This document shows, one piece after another, positions 1-4,976 of a stretch of 5,337 nt of DNA. Source of the DNA: CAYTLQ01 sp964438715 (GTDB lineage: Bacteria; Bacteroidota; Ignavibacteria; Ignavibacteriales; Ignavibacteriaceae); contig CAYTLQ010000271.1 in assembly GCA_964438715.1 (NCBI GenBank), positions 1 to 5,337 on the forward strand, in the 5' to 3' direction. Position 1 is the stretch's first letter, and every line of letters starts with the position of its first letter. A program made the translations under genes and the position numbers. The notes under the pieces are model-generated. The model saw only the letters and a program-made list of their open reading frames with translations, ran no database searches and was not told the origin of the DNA.

Positions 1-318
1 GTAATGGGTTGGTTAGGTATGCCAAGAAGATACTATGATTACCTTCCCGAATTTCAGATCTATCACATGCTTTCTACCTTTGGTTCATGGGTATTGATAT
101 CAGGACTGCTGATTATGTTCGGAAACCTTGCTTATGCTTTAGTGAAGGGCGAAAAAACGGTAGAGCTTAATCCGTGGGGCGGAGAAACTTTGGAATGGAA
201 AGCTGCAACGCCACCGCCATTAGAAAATTTTGATGTGATACCGGAAGTTTCAGAAGCTCCGTATCAGTATAAGGATAATGAGTCAGAACACCTTTTAGTT
301 TCACAGGAGGCACATTGA
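1..318 (+). CDS. coxA: Cytochrome c oxidase subunit I, C-terminal end (5' partial)
   Basis: This is the last 105 residues of the catalytic subunit of an aa3-type haem-copper oxidase, which reduces O2 at the haem a3-CuB site in the membrane and pumps protons. The reading frame is open from base 1, so the start and all haem and copper ligands lie upstream of the window. Visible hallmarks, numbered from the ATG at base 4, are GMPRRYYDY at 5-13, the final transmembrane helix at about 23-46, and the cytoplasmic tail signature NPWGGETLEW at 56-65 followed by PPPLENF, all typical of the subunit I C-terminus. The ATG at base 4 is an internal methionine, not the start. The stop TGA (316-318) overlaps the TTG start of subunit III. 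The tail after about residue 80 is acidic and poorly conserved in the family. The identification is secure; oxidase subtype cannot be refined without the proton-channel residues. Confidence 0.95.
   Translation, partial: VMGWLGMPRRYYDYLPEFQIYHMLSTFGSWVLISGLLIMFGNLAYALVKGEKTVELNPWGGETLEWKAATPPPLENFDVIPEVSEAPYQYKDNESEHLLVSQEAH
305..310 (+). promoter_or_regulatory. Shine-Dalgarno AGGAGG for subunit III
   Basis: A perfect AGGAGG lies inside the end of the subunit I coding region, 4 bases before the TTG at 315. It decides the start of the next gene, because no ATG in that frame would keep the conserved N-terminal part. The spacing is short but workable, and the TTGA overlap suggests translational coupling of subunits I and III. 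Confidence 0.75.
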
Positions 319-935
319 GTTCATCAGAACATACCGTAGCCCATGTTCATAGGGATGACGAAGGCGCCCGTTTAGGGATGTGGCTGTTCCTATTCACCGA
401 ATTACTTTTATTCGGGGGAATGTTTATTGCGTATTCGGTGTACCGTTACCTTCATCAGGCTGAATTTCATCTCGCCGCGAAGGAACTGAATACACTTATC
501 GGAACATTTAACACGCTCATTCTGCTTACCAGCAGTCTTACCATGGCTTTATCAATAGCCGCACTGCAAAAAGGCAAGAAAGATCTCTCAATCTTTTTCC
601 AGCTTGTTACCATTATGTTTGCATTGGGCTTCATGGTAAATAAATACTTTGAGTGGAGCGCAAAGTTTCATCATGGCATTTATCCCGGAAGTGAATTGCT
701 TCTTGAAAAAAGCAACGGGGAAATACTCTTCTTCGGGTTATATTATATTATGACCGGATTACATGGTCTCCATGTTGTTATAGGTGTTGCAGTAATTGCA
801 TTTATGACCTATTCTACAATGAAAAACAGAATAACATCCGATAACTATGTGCGTCTTGAGGCGGCAGGGCTCTATTGGCACCTTGTTGATATTATCTGGA
901 TATTCCTTTTCCCACTATTCTATCTTATTACCTGA
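315..935 (+). CDS. coxC: Cytochrome c oxidase subunit III
   Basis: Membrane subunit III (206 aa) of the aa3-type oxidase, which packs against subunit I and is known in the family to stabilise the active site and support proton uptake. The length fits the short bacterial five-helix form. Helices are at about 21-43, 60-84, 91-110, 139-163 and 184-204. Family signatures are LGMWLFLFTELLLFGG with Glu29, the KYFEWSAKF segment with Glu113, TGLHGLHVVIG with His150 and His153, and the C-terminal WHLVDIIWIFLFPLFYL. The start is a TTG sharing TTGA with the subunit I stop and preceded by AGGAGG; the next in-frame methionine (residue 23) would cut into helix 1. The N-terminus contains several histidines (His6, His10, His12). 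It lies between subunits I and IV, as expected for a cox operon. Function is secure. Confidence 0.96.
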   Translation: MSSSEHTVAHVHRDDEGARLGMWLFLFTELLLFGGMFIAYSVYRYLHQAEFHLAAKELNTLIGTFNTLILLTSSLTMALSIAALQKGKKDLSIFFQLVTIMFALGFMVNKYFEWSAKFHHGIYPGSELLLEKSNGEILFFGLYYIMTGLHGLHVVIGVAVIAFMTYSTMKNRITSDNYVRLEAAGLYWHLVDIIWIFLFPLFYLIT

Positions 936-938
936 GGA
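934..938 (+). promoter_or_regulatory. Shine-Dalgarno GAGGA for subunit IV
   Basis: GAGGA overlaps the TGA stop of subunit III and sits 8 bases before the ATG at 947, near-ideal spacing. It supports that start and suggests coupled translation of subunits III and IV. Confidence 0.7.
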
Positions 939-946
939 TTTATAAT

Positions 947-1249
947 ATGAGTCATAATGACCACACAAAACACGGTCAGGAACACCAGTCACATGGCTAT
1001 TTTGTTTACCTGTTAATTTGGTTTGCCCTTCTGATTTTAACGGGAGTTACGGTTACGGTTGCCGGCATTGACTTTGGCAAATTAACTGTGGCAACTGCGC
1101 TGTTCATTGCGTCTATTAAAACTTATCTTGTCCTTACAGTTTTTATGCACCTGCGCACCGAGACAAGAACATTTAAAATTTTCGTTTGGGTAAGCATTTT
1201 CTTTCTTCTTATTTCGTTTGCCCTGCTCTTTTCAGACTATAGTTTTTGA
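947..1249 (+). CDS. coxD: Cytochrome c oxidase subunit IV (small prokaryotic type)
   Basis: Small accessory membrane subunit (100 aa) of the haem-copper oxidase, belonging to the prokaryotic subunit IV (CtaF/CoxD-like) family, not the mitochondrial subunit IV. Three hydrophobic helices are visible at about 18-39, 46-68 and 76-96. The end of helix 2 has the family signature IKTYLVLTVFMHLR with Lys58 and His68. The first 16 residues are hydrophilic and histidine-rich (five His: MSHNDHTKHGQEHQSH); metal binding is possible, but such tails are common in this family. The start is the ATG with GAGGA 8 bases upstream. The gene sits between subunits III and II; its stop TGA lies within TTGA, 14 bases before the preferred start of subunit II. 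Length and topology are normal. The family call is firm; the exact role (assembly or stability) is from family knowledge only. Confidence 0.9.
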   Translation: MSHNDHTKHGQEHQSHGYFVYLLIWFALLILTGVTVTVAGIDFGKLTVATALFIASIKTYLVLTVFMHLRTETRTFKIFVWVSIFFLLISFALLFSDYSF

Positions 1250-1250
1250 T

Positions 1251-1255
1251 AAAGG
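1251..1255 (+). promoter_or_regulatory. Shine-Dalgarno AAAGG deciding the subunit II start
   Basis: AAAGG lies 8 bases before the ATG at 1264. The longer reading from the TTG at 1246 would place this site inside the gene and leave that TTG without any ribosome-binding site, so the ATG is preferred. Confidence 0.6.
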
Positions 1256-1263
1256 TATCAGTA

Positions 1264-1902
1264 ATGTTTTCAGCTTCGAATTACATTGATTCCGTAGATA
1301 ATGCATTTATTTTTATTGTTGTCATTTCCGGACTGCTTCTTCTGCTCATAACCTTTTTGATGGTGTACTTTGTCTTTAAGTACAACAGAAAGAAAAATGT
1401 TAAAGCAGAGAACATAGAAGGGAACATTCCTCTCGAAATTACATGGACGGTAATTCCGGTAATACTTACTATGGGAATGTTTTATCTTGGCTGGGAAGGA
1501 TATGTTCAATTTTCCAATCCGCCGGCAGATGCAATTCCTATTAAGGTTACAGGACAAATGTGGAAATGGAATTTTGAATATGCCAATGGAGTAAAGACGG
1601 ACACCCTTTATGTGCCACTTAATAAAGCAGTGAAACTGGAATTATCTTCAATTGATGTTAACCACAGTTTTTATGTGCCGGGCCTTCGCCTGAAACAAGA
1701 TGCAATGCCAAACAGAAAAAATACTATCTGGTTCAGAGCAGATAAACTTAAATGGTATGATATTGCTTGTGCAGAGTACTGCGGACTTCAGCACTCGTAC
1801 ATGTACACGAAAGTTATAGTGATGCCTGAAAAAGATTTTACCTTCTGGCTCGATACAAAAAGTAAAGAGGCAGCTGTTGCCTCCGGATCAACATTAAAGT
1901 AA
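1264..1902 (+). CDS. coxB: Cytochrome c oxidase subunit II, CuA type
   Basis: Subunit II takes electrons from cytochrome c at its periplasmic CuA centre and passes them to haem a in subunit I. Numbered from the ATG at 1264 (212 aa), there are two N-terminal helices at about 14-38 and 61-80. Between them EGNIPLEITW carries Glu58, matching the conserved glutamate near the K-channel entrance. Then comes GQMWKWNFEY (Trp100 and Trp102, the aromatic electron-entry region). The cupredoxin domain has every CuA ligand: His134 (DVNHSFYVP), Cys169, Glu171, Cys173, His177 and Met180 in CAEYCGLQHSYM. A TTG at 1246 would add six residues and overlap the previous stop, but it lacks a ribosome site, and homologues as I recall them begin with MFSxASN-like sequence. 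No C-terminal cytochrome c domain is present, so this is not the caa3 fusion form. Subunit II follows I, III and IV here, whereas it usually precedes subunit I. Confidence 0.96.
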   Translation: MFSASNYIDSVDNAFIFIVVISGLLLLLITFLMVYFVFKYNRKKNVKAENIEGNIPLEITWTVIPVILTMGMFYLGWEGYVQFSNPPADAIPIKVTGQMWKWNFEYANGVKTDTLYVPLNKAVKLELSSIDVNHSFYVPGLRLKQDAMPNRKNTIWFRADKLKWYDIACAEYCGLQHSYMYTKVIVMPEKDFTFWLDTKSKEAAVASGSTLK

Positions 1903-1909
1903 CGCTATT

Positions 1910-2779
1910 GTGAGAAGTTTTTTAAGCGCTCTGGCAGAATTAACAAAGATACGGATTACATTTTTTGTAACTCTTACTACTGTCTTCGGGTACCTTTGTT
2001 TTAAGGGCAGGGTTGATTCCGCTGTGATTCTTCCTGCTTTGGGCATTTTGTTGCTTGCATGCGGCTCTGCGGCGCTCAATCACTATCAGGAGCGAGAAAC
2101 CGATAAGCTGATGCAGAGGACAAAAAATCGCCCATTACCTTCAGGGAGAATCAGCAGTAAGACAGCTCTCATTGTGGTACTTCTTCTGACTATCAGCGGG
2201 AGTGTTTTACTTTACATTGGTGCAGGAGTAAATTCGCTCTTGCTTGGCCTTATTACAATGATTTGGTATAATGCTATTTATACACCATTGAAAAGAAAAA
2301 ACTCACTTGCCATTATTCCCGGCTCTGTTATTGGTGCGTTGCCGCCTGTTATTGGATGGGTTTCGGCCGGTGGAAATATTTTTGATTCGCAGGTGTTACT
2401 TATTGCGTTTTTCTTTTTTATCTGGCAGATACCTCATTTCTGGCTTCTTGTTCTGGTTTTTAACACTGATTATGAAAGCGCCGGGTTTCCTACAATTTTT
2501 AAACATTTTAACAGGAATCAGATTGCACGGATAACTTATGTCTGGACAATTGCTACCGGACTTACCGGGCTTCTTTTCCCGATTTTCAGCATTATGAAGA
2601 TAAATTTTTCTGCCATCCTAATGTTCGTTGCATTTTTGTGGCTTTTGTATAAATCTTCGGTTCTTCTCCGTCAGGATATATCAGGAAAATCTTTCCGATA
2701 TGTCTTCAGGGAGATAAATATGTATGTTGTTTTTATTGTATTGCTGGTTTCAGCAGATAAACTTTTATTAATATTCTAA
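1910..2779 (+). CDS. ctaB: Protohaem IX farnesyltransferase (haem O synthase)
   Basis: CtaB, a membrane UbiA-family prenyltransferase, transfers farnesyl from farnesyl diphosphate to haem b to make haem O, the precursor of the haem A used by the oxidase encoded upstream. The protein is 289 aa with about eight or nine helices. It starts LAELTKIRITFFVTLTT, typical of the family. The first prenyl-diphosphate/Mg2+ motif is Asn57-x3-Glu61-x3-Asp65 followed by LMQRTKNRPLPSGR at 67-80. The position usually written D in ERDxD is Glu63 here, a conservative change. Further signatures are YTPLKRKNSLAIIPGSVIGA at 124-143, the WQIPHFWLL segment at 172-180 and DYESAGFPTIF at 187-197. The start is GTG, 7 bases after the subunit II stop, with no clear Shine-Dalgarno, so its translation may depend on re-initiation from subunit II. 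No haem A synthase (ctaA) is seen in the window. Confidence 0.95.
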   Translation: MRSFLSALAELTKIRITFFVTLTTVFGYLCFKGRVDSAVILPALGILLLACGSAALNHYQERETDKLMQRTKNRPLPSGRISSKTALIVVLLLTISGSVLLYIGAGVNSLLLGLITMIWYNAIYTPLKRKNSLAIIPGSVIGALPPVIGWVSAGGNIFDSQVLLIAFFFFIWQIPHFWLLVLVFNTDYESAGFPTIFKHFNRNQIARITYVWTIATGLTGLLFPIFSIMKINFSAILMFVAFLWLLYKSSVLLRQDISGKSFRYVFREINMYVVFIVLLVSADKLLLIF

Positions 2780-2801
2780 GAATATAAATAGGTATCCTTT
2801 G

Positions 2802-4148
2802 ATGGAATTTTTAGATAAGTTAGTGTTGCCTCAATCTCTTGAACATATAACACTGTTGCATTTTCTTTCTGTTGTAGTTCTGTCGTTGTTTCTCCCTTAT
2901 CTTGGTCTTGTGCTGGGTGGTACAACTATTTCGGTGTATTTCCGAAAAAAATGGCTGAAAGAGAAGAATCTATTTTATTTGATGTACTATAAAGATATCT
3001 TTGAATTGTGCAAAATTAACGGACGTGAATCGCTGGATTTAGGTGTTGCTCCTGTTCTTGCAATTATTATGACCTATGCCCAATTGCTTCACACTCTTAA
3101 CTATGATGCGGTAAGTTATTTTGTCTATGCATTTGTTCTTTTAACCGGCTCGTTTATTCTTGTAAATGCGTTCAGGAATTCTTTTAATATTTATAATATT
3201 TTTCGGTCAATAAAGCCTGTTGTTCAGGAAGGTGCAACCCCTGATGTTACTGAGGACATTGAAAAGCTGAATAAATCCTCGGAAAATGTATTTAATTTTA
3301 CCGGACGCTGGGGAATGCTCGGAGTGTATATTGGTTCATACTACTTTATTGCGGCTATGGTTAATGCACTTGAGGCGCCTTCAGCAAAAACAACTGAAGG
3401 ATTTCTTGCAGGTTTCTTTACTCTTCCGGTATTAGTTAAGTGGCTGTACTTTGTTGCAACCTCCTTTGCTTTGAGTGGAGCTCTTGTGTTATTCTCCTTT
3501 TTCTATTGGGAAAACGGCCGTAAGGGAAGTGAAGAATATCTGAGTTTTGTTAAAAAGCAGGCTCTGGGGACTACTTTTATTTTTTCAGCTTTACAGCCGC
3601 TTTTTATAGTTCTCGGAACAATCTTTCTTCCTGCAAACGCACTTTCCTTGGTAGTTTTTCTTGGTGTTGCCGCCGCTTTGGTGTTGTTGTTTGTCATTTA
3701 TCATTTACTCTATACAATAGCAAAAACCAATAACCTGGAGTCAGCGGGGTGGGTGTTTATATTGTTCGTTATGGTAACATTCTTTGTTACAATTTCCGAG
3801 CAGACTGCATTTAGTAATGCAACCTCAAAACATTCACAGTTGCTTGCAATGGATTTTGAAAAGGCTGTAAAGGAACTTGAGAAGGAAGCCGGAGGTGCAG
3901 GAGCTATAAGCGGTCAGGAGATTTATAACACTCGTTGCGCTTCTTGCCATAAGTTCGACCAGAAAGTTGTTGGACCGCCATATAATTTAACTCTCCCCAA
4001 ATATGAAGGGAAAGAGGATGCGCTTGTTGCATTTATTAAAAATCCGACTAAAGTAGATCCGGCTTATCCTCCTATGCCGAATCCGGGACTTAAACCTGCT
4101 GAGGCTCGTGCAGTAGCAAAGTATATTTTAGCGACATACAAAAAATAG
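2802..4148 (+). CDS. Eight-helix membrane protein with C-terminal cytochrome c domain; CydA-like membrane part
   Basis: Numbered from the ATG at 2802 (448 aa; a TTG at 2799 would add one residue; AGG at 2790-2792 is a weak ribosome site). Eight hydrophobic helices lie at about 15-43, 80-98, 102-124, 170-191, 208-235, 253-275, 279-305 and 314-334. Positive charges (YFRKKWLKEK, NGRKGSEE) put both ends outside. A class I cytochrome c domain follows at about 370-448 with haem site CASCH (Cys379, Cys382, His383) and likely axial Met425 in PPMPNPG, therefore periplasmic. By eye, the helices follow the order of CydA, subunit I of cytochrome bd: His20 in LLHFLS against YHFLF, LGVAPVLAIIM against the helix 2 LGV segment, and LPVLVKWLYFV against PVAQVKFVHTV. 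However, the position of the haem b558 histidine is Tyr216, the helix 3 glutamates are absent, and there is no Q-loop. It is probably an electron carrier or anchor serving the oxidase, not an oxidase itself. The cytochrome c domain is certain; the CydA relationship is a hypothesis. Confidence 0.85.
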   Translation: MEFLDKLVLPQSLEHITLLHFLSVVVLSLFLPYLGLVLGGTTISVYFRKKWLKEKNLFYLMYYKDIFELCKINGRESLDLGVAPVLAIIMTYAQLLHTLNYDAVSYFVYAFVLLTGSFILVNAFRNSFNIYNIFRSIKPVVQEGATPDVTEDIEKLNKSSENVFNFTGRWGMLGVYIGSYYFIAAMVNALEAPSAKTTEGFLAGFFTLPVLVKWLYFVATSFALSGALVLFSFFYWENGRKGSEEYLSFVKKQALGTTFIFSALQPLFIVLGTIFLPANALSLVVFLGVAAALVLLFVIYHLLYTIAKTNNLESAGWVFILFVMVTFFVTISEQTAFSNATSKHSQLLAMDFEKAVKELEKEAGGAGAISGQEIYNTRCASCHKFDQKVVGPPYNLTLPKYEGKEDALVAFIKNPTKVDPAYPPMPNPGLKPAEARAVAKYILATYKK

Positions 4149-4170
4149 ATTTTGGTAGAAATAATTAAAG

Positions 4171-4207
4171 AGGCTGAATCAGGTTATTTCTGATTCAGCC
4201 TTTTTTT
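4171..4207 (+). terminator. Rho-independent terminator of the cox operon
   Basis: A perfect 12-bp inverted repeat, AGGCTGAATCAG (4171-4182) and CTGATTCAGCCT (4190-4201), encloses a 7-base loop GTTATTT and runs into seven T residues (4201-4207). It begins 22 bases after the stop of the cytochrome c gene. This is a textbook intrinsic terminator for the whole upstream operon. A short A-rich stretch on the left could pair with the T tract, giving some activity on the other strand too. Confidence 0.93.
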
Positions 4208-4218
4208 GTTTTAAAGCC

Positions 4219-4361
4219 TGCAATTTTTTTTCTATAACAATATCAACCTTTCGGGTTTCAAGGGAGAGGTAGTAATTTTGTTGTAATGTGGTGGGAATTT
4301 GTGTTTGGGTTTCATCGGGAAGTGGTTTGCGAATAGATATGCCACCCCGTCGGGGTTTCAT
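4219..4361 (+). repeat. Isolated copy of the 152-bp repeat unit (copy A)
   Basis: This segment matches the tandem units at 5011-5310. It starts with TGCAATTTTTTTTCTATAAC, has hairpin P1 at 4245-4257 (AACC/GGTT; one C lost compared with other copies), a roughly 85-base spacer, and hairpin P2 at 4344-4356 (ACCCC-GTC-GGGGT). Over the 74 bases from AGTAATTTTG to ATATGCCA I count four differences from copy B. It begins within about 12 bases of the terminator T tract and lies 790 bases before copy B. Reverse-strand open frames here are not conserved between copies, so it is not coding. Confidence 0.85.
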
Positions 4362-4377
4362 TTGTTTTTGTTGTTAT

Positions 4378-4418
4378 TCTATTATAATAATACAACCCCT
4401 TCAGGGTTGGCATGATGA
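4378..4418 (+). repeat. P1-type hairpin element next to copy A
   Basis: TCTATTATAATAATA precedes the hairpin CAACCC-CTTCA-GGGTTG (4393-4409), then GCATGATGA. The stem begins about 50 bases after the P2 stem of copy A, close to the 52-base P2-to-P1 spacing in the tandem array, so it looks like the beginning of a next unit whose remainder has been lost or replaced. Confidence 0.65.
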
Positions 4419-4452
4419 GTGAACTGATACAACTAATAATATGTCATAAATT

Positions 4453-4506
4453 ATGGAAAATCCTCTGGATTGTTAAATCCGTTCTCTAACGGATGGAAAA
4501 TCCTCT
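4453..4506 (+). repeat. 14-bp direct repeat flanking a hairpin
   Basis: ATGGAAAATCCTCT occurs at 4453-4466 and again at 4493-4506, exactly 40 bases apart. Between them is a 7-bp stem hairpin ATCCGTT-CTCT-AACGGAT (4477-4494), which overlaps the second repeat by two bases and is a diverged relative of the 16-bp palindrome at 4605-4620 and 4922-4937. It may be a two-unit tandem duplication; the function is unknown. Confidence 0.6.
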
Positions 4507-4514
4507 TTATCATA

Positions 4515-4549
4515 CACCCAACCCTGAAAGGGTGGTATTTTTATAACAA
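4515..4549 (-). repeat. Reverse-oriented P-type hairpin element
   Basis: ACCC-TGAAA-GGGT (4521-4533) is followed by GGTATTTTTATAACAAC. On the reverse strand this reads TATAAAAATACC then the hairpin, which matches the forward pattern CTATAA-N-ATxxCA-hairpin, so this copy lies in the opposite orientation to copy A. Confidence 0.6.
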
Positions 4550-4571
4550 CAGCTATCCTTAGTTATCCTGG

Positions 4572-4642
4572 AAACCCTGAAAGGGTGTTATAATTGTGGC
4601 ATTGTCCGTTAGCTAACGGATTAGCCAACGGATCCTATGACG
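4572..4642. repeat. 71-bp palindromic block, copy 1
   Basis: The block contains a reverse-oriented P hairpin AAACCCTGAAAGGGTG (4572-4587), a 17-base AT-rich spacer, the perfect 16-bp palindrome TCCGTTAGCTAACGGA (4605-4620), then TTAGCCAACGGATCC (4621-4635), which repeats half of the palindrome, and ends in TGACG. A second copy lies at 4888-4959. No reading frame explains the conservation. Confidence 0.8.
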
Positions 4643-4835
4643 AAATTGAAGGGTTTATTGCAAGTCAATTGTTTAATAATGTCATCCACTCGGGATTTAT
4701 ATTTGGTTTTGTGTAAATCTGTGCTATAAATATGTCATCCCTTCAGGATTGTGATGATGCGTTTAGTTACCTTTGCTATAAATATTGCATGCTCTCAGGA
4801 TCGATTTTTTATAACGAAAAAATGTATCTTTGTAA
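4643..4835. repeat. Degenerate single hairpin elements
   Basis: No gene is seen. Decayed forward-orientation elements are visible: AATAATGTC followed by ATCC-ACTCG-GGAT (4684-4696); CTATAAATATGTC followed by ATCC-CTTCA-GGAT (4737-4749), where an outer TCATC/GATGA can also pair; and CTATAAATATTGC followed by a poorly paired GCTCTCAGGATC (4791-4802). The lead-in CTATAAATAT is better kept than the stems. Confidence 0.5.
4825..4832 (+). promoter_or_regulatory. TATCTTTG, possible Bacteroidota-type -7 element
   Basis: TATCTTTG matches the TAnnTTTG -7 consensus known for Bacteroidota sigma-A promoters, within the AT-rich context AAAAAATGTATCTTTGTAAT. No convincing TTG-type -33 element is seen at the expected distance, and no gene follows within the window. 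It may be a relic or a chance match. Confidence 0.2.
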
Positions 4836-4860
4836 TTAAACCCGAAGGGTTGGAATTATT
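4833..4860. repeat. Hairpin AACCC-GAA-GGGTT
   Basis: A 5-bp stem (4839-4843 with 4847-4851) encloses a GAA loop; an outer AATT/AATT pair extends the symmetry. It belongs to the same CCC/GGG hairpin family but lacks the TATAA lead-in on either side. The Bacteroidota-like -7 sequence lies just upstream. Confidence 0.5.
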
Positions 4861-4887
4861 GTAGAATAATTGTTAAACACCCAAACA

Positions 4888-4959
4888 AAACCCTGAAAGG
4901 GTGATATAATGGTTAGCATTGTCCGTTAGCTAACGGATTAGCCAAAGGATCCCCTGACG
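4888..4959. repeat. 71-bp palindromic block, copy 2
   Basis: Second copy of the block at 4572-4642: AAACCCTGAAAGGGTG (4888-4903), an 18-base spacer, the identical palindrome TCCGTTAGCTAACGGA (4922-4937), TTAGCCAAAGGATCC and TGACG. The hairpin and palindrome are identical to copy 1, while the spacer between them differs in sequence and by one base in length. This points to selection on, or recent movement of, the symmetrical parts. Confidence 0.8.
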
Positions 4960-4976
4960 GAGTGGAGAGAAATTAT

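Noticed and set aside
1246..1263. TTG start for subunit II at 1246
   Set aside because: It has no Shine-Dalgarno sequence, whereas the ATG at 1264 has AAAGG at 8-base spacing and gives the family-typical MFSASN start.
1270..1557. Reverse-strand open frame of 95 codons opposite subunit II
   Set aside because: A shadow of the strongly supported subunit II gene, with no start signal or recognisable domain.
1894..2534. Reverse frame at 1894-2079 and alternate forward frame at 2307-2534 within ctaB
   Set aside because: Both overlap conserved ctaB sequence; neither has a ribosome-binding site or family motif.
3503..3697. Reverse-strand open frame of 64 codons opposite the cytochrome c membrane gene
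   Set aside because: It is opposite helices 6 and 7 of a well-supported gene and has no independent evidence.
4179..4361. Reverse-strand open frame of 60 codons over copy A
   Set aside because: It covers the terminator and the repeat. The equivalent frame in copy B (4930-5136) matches only around VDIVIEKK and is shifted elsewhere by a one-base indel in P1 and further changes, so protein coding is not conserved.
4605..4937. Integron attC sites based on GTTAGC/GCTAAC
   Set aside because: The central dyad has no separate R and L box pairs with the expected 7-base cores, and no cassette genes lie between the copies.
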